DNA of 64,000 bases from Myxococcus sp. RHSTA-1-4 (GTDB lineage Bacteria; Myxococcota; Myxococcia; Myxococcales; Myxococcaceae): positions 310,001 through 374,000 of the forward strand of contig NZ_JAIQDG010000002.1 in the NCBI RefSeq assembly GCF_020037125.1, written 5' to 3'. Both the position numbers and the translations under genes were made by a program. Position 1 is the stretch's first letter. Each line of letters starts with the position of its first letter. The notes beneath the pieces were generated by a model. It was not told the DNA's origin and made no database searches. It saw nothing but the letters and a program-made list of their open reading frames with translations. Below, in pieces: positions 52,385 to 60,156 of this stretch.

Positions 52385-52762
52385 GGAACCCCCGCAGCAT
52401 GCCAGGAGCGATGCGGTCCGGGGAGTGGGCCCTTGCTCCCCTGGCCACCAGGCTAGCTCCTGGCGTCCCGGCTCCGCCGCCGCGAACCCGCACGGACGGG
52501 TTCGCTCGTCCTCGGGGCCCTGGGATGGGACGCGGCACGTTAGGCGTTCGCACATAGAGCCATGTGTTCCTCCGCCATCGCCACATCTCTGAGTCGTCAT
52601 GGGCTCTCGAGGTCCGGGCGACAGGTGTGCATCGAGGCCGCGGCCTTTCTTGGAGACCGCGCCCACCGCTGAGTCGCGGGCGCGTCCGCCATCCACTCAT
52701 GGCCCGTGAAGGCGCGGGCACGAGCATTTCCACAACCCCATCACCCGGAAAGGAGCAGGTCC
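52385..52762. other. Divergent intergenic region
   Basis: About 378 bp between the radical SAM gene (minus) and the M48 peptidase gene (plus). It should carry the promoter of the ternary-system operon and that of the peptidase. AAGGAG at about 52749-52754 is the peptidase ribosome-binding site. The rest shows no clear motif, palindrome or RNA gene. Confidence 0.5.
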
Positions 52763-53766
52763 ATGTGGGCGCTGTCCGCCATTGCTTCGTTCGCGGCCCA
52801 GGTTCCCGGGCTGGCACTTGCCCCTGTAGGACTTCACGCGGTGGCGCTCTTCACCGCGCTGGCTGGACTCGTGTGTTGGTTCTACATGCGCATGGCCTCC
52901 TTCGTGGTCCGGCACCATGGCGCGCGCCGGCTCCACTTCGAGGAGGCTCCCCGGCTGCATGAGCTGGTGGCCCACCTCAGCATCGTCGCGAGGATTCCCT
53001 GTCCCCCCATCTACGTGGTGTGGCGCCCACAGCCGAATGCCTTCTCCCTCGGCTCGGGCCCCCGTGCTTCCTGCATCATCCTGACGAGCGCCGCCCTCGA
53101 CGAGCTCGATGAGGTCGAGCTGTGCGCCATGGTCGCTCATGAGCTGGCGCATATCAGTCTCGGCCATACGCGCCGGGCCACGCTCGTGGCTGCGCTATCC
53201 ACGGGGATGATGATGGCCGGGGCGCTGTGCGGACGACGCGGAGGCCGGCACGCGCGGGGCACCGCGGTGGCGAGACGGCAAGTGGCCACTTCCCGCGAGA
53301 TGCTCGCGCGGCTGCATCGGCTGGGGGCTCCGCCAGGGCGGGACCTGGCCGCTGACAGAACCGCTGCCAGGCTGCTGGAGGACGCCCGGGGCCTCGCGGC
53401 CCTGCTGGCACGGCTCAAGGCGAGTGCCATCGGGAGCGGGCCGGCCTCGCTCTCCGAGGCGGGGACCCCCTACATGGCGCCCGCCGGGGAGGGGATTCCG
53501 GGGGCCTTCCTCGATGAGCGCATCCATCGGCTCCGGAGGATGGCCGCCGAGGAGCAGGCGCGGCGCGCGAAGGCCATCCTTCGCCGCTCGCGCCGTCACG
53601 GCTCCCGGCTCTCGCCACGTTCAGGCGCACTTCGGCGGCGAATGCTCGTTCGCCCACTGCCAGGAGGCCGCGTCGCGCGCCTGGAGGGGGAGGGCCAGCC
53701 GCCTCCCCAGGTTCGACGTTCGACCCACTGCTCCCACCCCGCATTCCCCCTACTCGACAGCCATGA
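52763..53766 (+). pseudogene. M48 (HtpX-like) metallopeptidase, frame broken at 3' end
   Basis: From ATG 52763 the protein shows an N-terminal helix, a second membrane helix (FTALAGLVCWFYMRMASFVV), LVAHLSIVARIPCPPIYVVW, and the zinc motif AHELAHISLGH (His126, Glu127, His130), followed by a helix and Arg-rich region. This fits M48 peptidases of the HtpX type. Up to about 53590 the reading frame has host-like codons. Beyond that, the initial frame runs on in improbable sequence to 54406 while the plus-3 frame (gcg cac ttc ggc ...) has good codons near 53625-53720, and a third frame ends with TGA at 53764, overlapping the next gene's ATG by 4 bp. The 3' end is therefore frameshifted, either in nature or by sequencing error. 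The end given here is the TGA that overlaps the transporter start. Confidence 0.55.
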
Positions 53767-55556
53767 TGACGACAGTTGCCCTGGGCGTGGTGGTCATCGC
53801 CATCGTCCTCCTCTCCATCGAGCGCATTCCCATCGAGGTGAGCTCGCTTGCCATCGTCGTGTTGCTGGTGCTGAGCGGGCTCGTGACGCCGCCGGAGGCC
53901 CTCTCCGGGTTCTCGAGCGAGCCGGCCATCTTCATCTTCACGCTCCTGGCGCTGACGCAGGGGCTCGGTGCGACTGGTGTGATGCAGCTCGTGGGGCGGA
54001 GGCTGCTCTCCCTCTCGCGGTTCAACCCCCGGGCCTTCAGGGTCATGCTGCTGGTCGCCGTCGGCGTGTTCTCCTCCGTGGCCTCGAATACGGCGGTGAC
54101 GGCGGCGTTCCTCCCCGTCGCGACCGCGGCGTCCTCCCAGGCGAGAGTGTCCTCGCGCGGGTTGTTGATGCCCATGGCGTTCAGCTCCATGTTGGGTGGC
54201 ACCATCTTCCTGTTTGGCACGTCCACCAACCTCGTCGTCAGCGCGGCGATGGAGCAACGGGGGCTCGAGCGCATTGGCTTCGCCGAGCTCGCGCCGGTGG
54301 GACTCCTCCTCGCGGTTGCGGGAATCACCGCGACGTTGGTCCTCGTGCGGCGGCTCCTCCCCGAGCGCGGCGTGGAGACAGCCTCGAGGGCTTCGCCGCG
54401 CCGTGAATACGTGACGGAGGCGGTGCTCACTCCGGGCTCCCGCCTCGTGGGGCGAGAGCTTCGCTACCTCACCGAGGGGCTTGGCATCCCGGTGCGGGGA
54501 GTCGTGCGCGATGGCTCGCTGCGGCTCCCCGAGCCCCGGGATGTGCTCGGGCCACGGGAGCACCTCCTCATCGCTGGCGGCCTGGACGACATCCTGCGGG
54601 TGAAGGACCTGCGCAGCATCGGTCTGCGAGCCGATCTCCGGATTCCCGAGAGGCACCGCCAGGCGTATACCCTCATCGAGGTATCGGTGCCGCCGACGTC
54701 GGCCCTGGCCGGCAGGTCCTTGCGCGACATCCGCTTCGCGGAGCGCTACGGCCTCGTGGTGCTGGCCATCCACCGCCATCCCTCGCTCCTGGGCGGCCAT
54801 CACCTGGGCTTGATGGGGAAGCTCTCCGGCGGTGAGGTCCTGAAGAACATCCCCCTTTCGGTGGGCGACATGCTGCTGCTGGGTGGGCCCGAGCGGCGTG
54901 CTCGCGAGCTCGCGCGGGACGAAGAGCTGACCGTGCTCGGCGGCATCGAGTATCAACGGCCGCGCTACCGGCGTGCCGTGCTCGCCGTGTGCATCTTTGC
55001 CTGCACGGTCGTTGTCGCGGGGCTGCGAATCACCTCACCGGCCATCGCGGGGCTGGCGGGGATGCTGGCGATGGTGGCGACGGGTTGTGTCGACGCACGC
55101 ACGGCGTTCCGCGTGGATTGGCGGGTCGTCATCATGATTGGCGCGTTGCTGGCCCTGGGGGCGGCGGTGGAGAAGAGCGGCGTGGGAGAGCTTCTTGCCC
55201 GAGGCGTCATTCCCTTGATGGGAGCCGTGGGGCCACGAGGGGTGCTCTGCGTGCTCATGAGTGCCACCGTCCTGCTCTCCGTACCCATGAGCAACCAGGC
55301 CGCCGCGCTCATCATGCTTCCCGTCGGAATCCATGCCGCGGTGGACCTGGGGCTCGACCCGCGGACGTTCGCCATGGGGATATGCCTCGCCGCGTCGTGC
55401 TCGTTCCTCACCCCACTGGAGCCGTCCGCGGCCCTGGTGTACGGCCCCGGGCGCTATCGCTTCCGCGACTTCCTCCGCGTGGGGACACCCCTCACGGTGC
55501 TGATGCTCGCGCTGCTGACGCTCGCCGTGCCGCTCGCATGGCCGTTCACGGGGTGA
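53763..55556 (+). CDS. SLC13/DASS-type transporter with RCK_C domains
   Basis: A 597-residue membrane protein from ATG 53763. N-terminal half: several helices with VSSLAIVVLLVLSGLVTPPEALSGFSSEPAIFIFTLLAL, the conserved SNTAVTAAF and the LFGTSTNLVV motif (sodium/anion binding in SLC13 proteins). The middle (about 215-400) is cytoplasmic with two RCK_C/TrkA_C domains (REYVTEAVLTPGSRLVGREL, and YTLIEVSVPPTSALAGRSLRDIRF). C-terminal helices include TVLLSVPMSNQAAALIMLP and SCSFLTPLEPSAALVYGPG. Such proteins carry sulfate, dicarboxylates or similar anions; the RCK_C domains probably bind a regulator. No clear ribosome-binding site lies before the ATG, so translation may depend on coupling to the M48 gene. 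Confidence 0.88.
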   Translation: MMTTVALGVVVIAIVLLSIERIPIEVSSLAIVVLLVLSGLVTPPEALSGFSSEPAIFIFTLLALTQGLGATGVMQLVGRRLLSLSRFNPRAFRVMLLVAVGVFSSVASNTAVTAAFLPVATAASSQARVSSRGLLMPMAFSSMLGGTIFLFGTSTNLVVSAAMEQRGLERIGFAELAPVGLLLAVAGITATLVLVRRLLPERGVETASRASPRREYVTEAVLTPGSRLVGRELRYLTEGLGIPVRGVVRDGSLRLPEPRDVLGPREHLLIAGGLDDILRVKDLRSIGLRADLRIPERHRQAYTLIEVSVPPTSALAGRSLRDIRFAERYGLVVLAIHRHPSLLGGHHLGLMGKLSGGEVLKNIPLSVGDMLLLGGPERRARELARDEELTVLGGIEYQRPRYRRAVLAVCIFACTVVVAGLRITSPAIAGLAGMLAMVATGCVDARTAFRVDWRVVIMIGALLALGAAVEKSGVGELLARGVIPLMGAVGPRGVLCVLMSATVLLSVPMSNQAAALIMLPVGIHAAVDLGLDPRTFAMGICLAASCSFLTPLEPSAALVYGPGRYRFRDFLRVGTPLTVLMLALLTLAVPLAWPFTG

Positions 55557-55604
55557 GGCGGGGGGCCATGAGGCCGTGGTCCTGGTTCCCGCCAGGCCCA
55601 CGAG

Positions 55605-56003
55605 CTACTCCGTGTCTGGAGGGTATTTCTTCATCAGCTCTTCCGGCAGGGGCGTCCGCAGGAGTGTCAACCCAGTTCCTTGTCGCATAGGTATGACCTG
55701 GAAGCCCTGGCCGGCGACCCTCACCAGTTCACCTTCCTGAGCCTTCCCGCTGGCAAGCCACGCGTCTGCTTCTTCTCTCGACGAGAACGTCTGGGAGACG
55801 GTGATGGAGTCAATGGCCGGGGTGTAGAACGAGCGGAAGAAATCACGGTAGTCGTCAAGCTTTCGGTTCTCGCGGATGTAGAGCAGCGCAACCGCGGCGA
55901 TTCGGAGTGCCTCGTCCTCCTGTGAGCCTTCTTTGTATTTTTCGTTAATGATGCGCAAGGCGTCGAGAACCGAGTCAACGTCGAAGTCGGGGTTGTATTT
56001 CAT
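55605..56003 (-). CDS. Hypothetical protein, lower-GC region
   Basis: A 132-residue soluble protein from ATG 56003 (MKYNPDFDVDSVLDALRIINEKYKEG); further in-frame ATGs upstream lack a ribosome-binding site. It has a helical N-terminal region (DEALRIAAVALLYIRENRKLDDYRDFFRSF) and a small C-terminal domain (FSSREEADAWLASGKAQEGELVRVAG). No family recognised. Codon use is richer in A/T than the surroundings. It faces a SUKH-domain gene and may belong to the same toxin/immunity-type context. Confidence 0.6.
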   Translation of the reverse strand: MKYNPDFDVDSVLDALRIINEKYKEGSQEDEALRIAAVALLYIRENRKLDDYRDFFRSFYTPAIDSITVSQTFSSREEADAWLASGKAQEGELVRVAGQGFQVIPMRQGTGLTLLRTPLPEELMKKYPPDTE

Positions 56004-56123
56004 TTGTGCATCCAGGTCAGAGGGCGAGGGGAGCCAATAAGGCCTACCCCATGTGCTACGGAGGCGATGCTCAGTGGAAGACCGTTGGACCTGGCTTGCC
56101 ATACTCGGAACTAGCCATTCGCC

Positions 56124-56585
56124 ATGTTGATGGAACAACTGTTGGTTGAAATCTCGCGCGCTCACTTCCCGAATGCGCCAGCACCCCCCGCCCAGGTTGC
56201 GGCGTTCGAGGAGCGGGTGGGGTGGACGCTCGACCCCGACTTGCGAGCGTTCTATCTGAACTGCGACGGAGCCACGCTGTTCCGGCCCCGACCGTACGCG
56301 AAATACCGCATCCTGCCGCTCGCGGAAGTCCAGCGTGCACGGGTCGTCATGCGAGGGGAGGATGATGATTCAATGGGTGCCGCGTCCTGGTACACCCTCC
56401 TGTACCTCCAGGACTCGGACTACGTACTGCTGGATGTGTCTCGGCAGCAGGATGGCCGCTACCCGTTGCTGGACGCTTTTCACGAGACATACCCGCTCGA
56501 GGTCCGGCAGATAGCCGCCTCGTTCAGGGAGTTCCTGGAGCGGGCGTTGAGTGGCGGCAATCGGTTGTTCTGGCTGGGCGAGTAG
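56124..56585 (+). CDS. SUKH (SMI1/KNR4) domain protein
   Basis: A 153-residue protein of the SUKH superfamily. Signature-like parts: APPAQVAAFEERVGWTLDPDLRAFYLNCDGATLF (the characteristic L-P-x-x-Y/L-x-x-F-Y-x-x-x-N/D-G segment) and a terminal YPLEVRQIAASFREFLERALSGG. SUKH proteins are common immunity proteins that neutralise polymorphic toxins; no toxin gene is next to it. Start ATG 56124 is followed by a second ATG two codons later. Composition is lower in GC than the neighbouring core genes. Confidence 0.82.
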   Translation: MLMEQLLVEISRAHFPNAPAPPAQVAAFEERVGWTLDPDLRAFYLNCDGATLFRPRPYAKYRILPLAEVQRARVVMRGEDDDSMGAASWYTLLYLQDSDYVLLDVSRQQDGRYPLLDAFHETYPLEVRQIAASFREFLERALSGGNRLFWLGE

Positions 56586-56630
56586 GCGAACCACCCACGC
56601 AGAAGGCTTCCTGGGTGCCAGCCGCGGGTA

Positions 56631-57428
56631 TCAGCCCGCGCGGCGCGAAGTCTCTCCCGCGATTCCCTCCCGAACCTGCGCGTCCAGGCGGCGCCCTTCA
56701 CCCGCCACCGAACCCAGCGCCCCGCGAACCGCATCCTGTGCCTTGCCCGCGAGCCGCAGGTCCAGCCTCACCGCCACGGGCACATCCGCCCGGCACTTCG
56801 GGCAGCGCGAGGCCTCCTGCCGGATGCGCGCACCGCACCCCGCCGGGCAGGCCCTCCGCGAGCGCGCCTCCATCCGGCGCGCCACCATGCTCGCCACCGC
56901 GCACCCCACGGTGAACACAATCACGAGTGTCAGCGCCAGCGGCGCCCACAGGATGGCCGCAGCCGCCACGCCCAGGCCGAAGAGGTCCTCCGTGCGCAGC
57001 AGCCACCGGTGCGGGTGGAGCAACTCATTCTCCAGTTGCGCCACATTCCCCTGCAGCCATTGCCGGAGCTGCAGCGTCCCCACCGCGATGCACGCGCCCA
57101 CGACACCCACGGCCCAGGGAGGCATCTCGCCCGTCTGTACCCCCGCCGACGCCAGCGCCACCGTCGCGCCGCTCCCCGCGCTCAAGCCGAGCTGCGCCAG
57201 CCCCAGCAGCACGCGCAGGTCATTGTCCCGCTGCGTGAACATCTCGAAGGCCAGCAGGGCCACGAAGATGCCCATGGCCTCCGGAGTGGCCATCCACGCC
57301 ATCTCCGGCGGCAGCGCCACGTAGTGAAACTGAGCGGCCAGCGCCACGAGCAGCAGACTTCCCCCTGCGCGAGTGCCGGACGCGCTGCTCAGCCCGATGA
57401 GCTGTGAAACGAGTGCGAAGGAAATCAC
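56631..57428 (-). CDS. DUF4126-like membrane protein with C-terminal zinc ribbon
   Basis: A 265-residue membrane protein. About five hydrophobic helices in residues 1-180 (ISFALVSQLIGLSSASG with GTRAGGSLLLVALA, AMGIFVALLAFEMFTQRDND, VGVVGACIAVGT, AAAILWAPLALTLVIVFTVGCAVAS) resemble DUF4126. A four-Cys zinc ribbon follows (CPAGCGARIRQEASRCPKC), then an amphipathic tail. It starts 3 bp after the stop of the next membrane gene, so they form a pair. Function unknown. Confidence 0.8.
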   Translation of the reverse strand: MISFALVSQLIGLSSASGTRAGGSLLLVALAAQFHYVALPPEMAWMATPEAMGIFVALLAFEMFTQRDNDLRVLLGLAQLGLSAGSGATVALASAGVQTGEMPPWAVGVVGACIAVGTLQLRQWLQGNVAQLENELLHPHRWLLRTEDLFGLGVAAAAILWAPLALTLVIVFTVGCAVASMVARRMEARSRRACPAGCGARIRQEASRCPKCRADVPVAVRLDLRLAGKAQDAVRGALGSVAGEGRRLDAQVREGIAGETSRRAG

Positions 57429-57431
57429 GGC

Positions 57432-58133
57432 TCAGCCTCCCACCACCGGTCCGGCGAGGAACGTCTGGAGAACGCCAATCTTCTGGAACACCCACCACAG
57501 CAACATGGCCGCCGCGGTGGTGAAGGCCAGCAGCATCAGCAGGAACCCCACGAGCAGCGCCACCTCCCACTTCGCCAGCGGAATCCCCAGACCCTCGCGC
57601 TCCGTCTGCCACGACAGGTAGCGGCGCGCGAAGATGCCGGCGGCGGCGACCTGGCCCGCGCTCAGGGCCACCTTCGCCAGCGCGCCGAAGGCGGGGACGA
57701 ACGTGAGCAGCTCGTGCGCGAGGATGGCCGCCGCCACGAAGCAGCCCGCCGCCAGCCGCAGCGTCAGGCGCGACACCATCCTCCGCTGCGGCGTGAGGAA
57801 CTGGAGCGCCGGCCGGACAATCTTCACGCGAATCCACACCAGCGCGAGGATGAGCAGTACCGACGTGAGCAGCGGGAACCAACTCGCCGCCAGGGCCGCC
57901 GCTCCCACGGCAAGCACCGCCACCCAGAGGTGCGCCGAGGCGCGCTCGGAGGCCAGTTGGTGCAGCACCTCGCGATCGACGGGGCTCGGCAGGGTCCGCT
58001 CGCCGCACCGGGGGCACGGCTGTCCTCGCAGCGCGATGCCTCCCGGGATTCTCTCGGCGCAGCTTCGGCAACGGCCGCCCAGCAGCAACGCGAGCTCATG
58101 CTCCTCGCTGCCGGCGACCGCGGTGACACTCAT
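57432..58133 (-). CDS. Membrane protein with N-terminal zinc ribbon
   Basis: A 233-residue protein; ATG 58133 is used (a TTG two codons upstream is possible). An N-terminal zinc ribbon CRSCAERIPGGIALRGQPCPRCG (residues about 22-44) precedes five to six membrane helices (ASAHLWVAVLAVGAAALAASWFPLLTSVLLILAL, LRLAAGCFVAAAIL, KWEVALLVGFLLMLLAFTTAAAMLLWWVFQ). It forms a two-gene unit with the DUF4126-like gene (3-bp gap); both carry a zinc ribbon at opposite ends, so they may form one complex. Function unknown. Confidence 0.8.
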   Translation of the reverse strand: MSVTAVAGSEEHELALLLGGRCRSCAERIPGGIALRGQPCPRCGERTLPSPVDREVLHQLASERASAHLWVAVLAVGAAALAASWFPLLTSVLLILALVWIRVKIVRPALQFLTPQRRMVSRLTLRLAAGCFVAAAILAHELLTFVPAFGALAKVALSAGQVAAAGIFARRYLSWQTEREGLGIPLAKWEVALLVGFLLMLLAFTTAAAMLLWWVFQKIGVLQTFLAGPVVGG

Positions 58134-58187
58134 CGTCAAGGCGATTTCCCCCTCATCGGCCCACCTCAGGGCCCCCGGAAGGCAAGG

Positions 58188-59267
58188 CTACTGGCGCGTG
58201 AAGGTGATGCCAATGGGCCGGACCAGCTCTCCCGTGGGCGGGACGAAGATGGCGCCGGTGTTACCGGAGGAGGGCAGGGGAGCGTTCGTGCGCCCATCGA
58301 ACCGGAGGACGGCGCCGCGGAGGTCCCCGTCCTGGGCATTGTCGAAGCCCACCGTGTAGAGCCGGCCCTCGTCGTCGAACGTGAGGCCACCCAGGTTGTT
58401 TCCCGAGGGCACCGTGCCGGAGTAGTTCGTGGACAGGGTGGCCTCCAGCGCGCGGGTCTCCAGGTCATAGCGCCGGATGTCATTGGCGAAGTCGCTGACG
58501 AACAGGTCGCACGCGCCGCCCGTCTTTCCACAGTCCGGACCGAACGCGAGCCCGAGCAGGCTGACGTAGCCGAGCCCCGCGGGGGACAGCGCGGGCTGGT
58601 CGATGAAGACCTCGGACTCGCCCGTGGTGATGTCGAAGCGCAGCACCTGGCTGGGCAGTCCGGGGAACGTGGGCTGGCCATCCACCGCGACGGTGCCCTC
58701 GGTGGTGACATAGAGCTTGCCATCCGGCCCGAAGGCCAGCCCGTTGGGGCCGTTGAGCCCGCCCGGCTGTCCGTTCCCCGTGGCGAACACGTCGACGAAG
58801 CTCCCCGTCTCCGCTTCGAAGCGCAGGATGCGGTCCGTCAGGAAGCTGCTCACGTAGAGCCGGCCATCCGGCCCGAAGGCGAGGCCATAAGGACGCACCA
58901 TTCCCCGCGCCACGGCGAACACGGTCTCGAACTCGCCCGTCTCTCCGTTGTAGCGGACCACCGCCGAGTTCTCCGCCGTGTCCCCGCTGGACACGAGCAG
59001 GTCCCCATCGGGGCCGAAGACCAGAGCATCCGGAGCGACGAGGCCGGCGGGGCCGTCGTCCGCGATGAAGTCACCGAGGAACTCGCCCGTCTCCGCGTCG
59101 AACCGCACCACGTTGTCAGCGCGTGTGTTTCCGACGAGCAGGACGCCGCGCCTGACGGGCGTCTTTGGCTCGTCGTCGTCGCAGCCCGGTGTGAAGGCCA
59201 GAATGCAGGCGGTCAGTACGGCGAGGGGGAAGCGGTAAACGGGGAGGCGGGGGGCTCGGTAATTCAT
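58188..59267 (-). CDS. Beta-propeller lipoprotein (NHL/SMP-30-like)
   Basis: A 359-residue protein from ATG 59267. Signal peptide with lipobox FTPGC (Cys29), followed by DDDEP. The mature part is a six-bladed propeller of repeats such as GLAFGPDGRLYVSSFLTDRILRFEAETGSFVDVF, repeated with GLAFGPDGKLYV and ALVFGPDGDLLVSS. Such proteins bind ligands or sugars on the cell surface or act as lactonases. The Asp after the lipidated Cys may act as an inner-membrane retention cue in gamma-proteobacteria, but myxobacterial rules differ. No operon partner visible. Confidence 0.85.
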   Translation of the reverse strand: MNYRAPRLPVYRFPLAVLTACILAFTPGCDDDEPKTPVRRGVLLVGNTRADNVVRFDAETGEFLGDFIADDGPAGLVAPDALVFGPDGDLLVSSGDTAENSAVVRYNGETGEFETVFAVARGMVRPYGLAFGPDGRLYVSSFLTDRILRFEAETGSFVDVFATGNGQPGGLNGPNGLAFGPDGKLYVTTEGTVAVDGQPTFPGLPSQVLRFDITTGESEVFIDQPALSPAGLGYVSLLGLAFGPDCGKTGGACDLFVSDFANDIRRYDLETRALEATLSTNYSGTVPSGNNLGGLTFDDEGRLYTVGFDNAQDGDLRGAVLRFDGRTNAPLPSSGNTGAIFVPPTGELVRPIGITFTRQ

Positions 59268-59339
59268 GCGCCGCAAGATATGAGAGCGCGTGGCGGGCCA
59301 GGGAGTCGTATCCACCGCCAGATGCGCGGGCCCACACCC

Positions 59340-59933
59340 ATGTACTTCCACCCCCTCCAGGTTCCACTCCGCGACGGCCGCTCCGCCGTCATCCGCGAGG
59401 CCACGCGCGAGGACTCCGCAGCCCTCTTCGAACTGGAGCGCGCCATTGTCCGGGCCCGTCAGGGCATCGTGAAGCACGAGGACGAGCTCCCCCCGGACGC
59501 GGCCACCTTCGCCGCGCAGCGCGAGCGCGCCGGGCTCATGAAGACGGACGGCTCGGCGTTCCCGCTGCTCGTGGAAGGGGAAGGGGGCGTCCTCCTGGGC
59601 GAGGCCTCCGTCCTGCGAATCGGCTACCGGATGCTGCGCCATGTGGGCGTGCTCGGCATCGGCGTGCACCCCTCGGCGCAGGGGCTGGGCGTGGGCCGCC
59701 TGCTGATGCGGCACCTGCTCCAGTGGGTGCGCTCACATCGGGACGGGGACGGGGGCCGGGTGCTGCGCGTGGAACTGTACGTGCGGGCCGACAACTCGCG
59801 CGCCATCGCCCTCTACCGCTCCATGGGCTTCACCCATGAGGGCTCGCGCCGGGCCTTCCTCCGCGCCGATGACGGCACACTCGTGGACGACCTGCTCATG
59901 GGACTGCTGCTGGCGGAGGCTGATGCGTCGTAG
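59340..59933 (+). CDS. GNAT-family N-acetyltransferase
   Basis: A 197-residue acetyltransferase from ATG 59340 (another ATG at 59322 is possible). The core shows AVIREATREDSAALFELER, the acetyl-CoA-binding motif A HVGVLGIGVHPSAQGLGVGRLLMRHL (Q-G-x-G-x-G/A pattern), and motif B LRVELYVRADNSRAIALYRSMGFTHEG. Substrate unknown. It is divergent from the propeller lipoprotein gene with 72 bp between starts. Confidence 0.92.
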   Translation: MYFHPLQVPLRDGRSAVIREATREDSAALFELERAIVRARQGIVKHEDELPPDAATFAAQRERAGLMKTDGSAFPLLVEGEGGVLLGEASVLRIGYRMLRHVGVLGIGVHPSAQGLGVGRLLMRHLLQWVRSHRDGDGGRVLRVELYVRADNSRAIALYRSMGFTHEGSRRAFLRADDGTLVDDLLMGLLLAEADAS

Positions 59934-59937
59934 GTGC

Positions 59938-59953
59938 CGGAACGGACGTTCCG
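59938..59953. promoter_or_regulatory. Short palindrome after GNAT gene
   Basis: CGGAACG and CGTTCCG surround a 2-bp centre. The palindrome is too tight for an RNA hairpin and looks more like a protein-binding site. It lies between the GNAT stop and the giant helical protein gene. Confidence 0.3.
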
Positions 59954-60156
59954 TTCCACGCCATCCTCCCGAGGGGCCATGCCCACTGTGAAACCGAAGC
60001 GCCACCCCCGGCGTACCTGCCGGCACGGGCGAGGGTGGAAAGCCACCCACGAAGCGCCGTTCCGGTGAGGCTGTAAGCAACCTGCCCCCGTCATCTTCCG
60101 AAAATCTGGGAGACCCGGCGTTCTGTGCCCGGAGTCCCAGGAATCAGGAGCGCATC

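Noticed and set aside
53766-54406. Extension of the M48 peptidase frame into the transporter
   Set aside because: This part overlaps the transporter's conserved helices and encodes Arg/His/Gly-rich junk.
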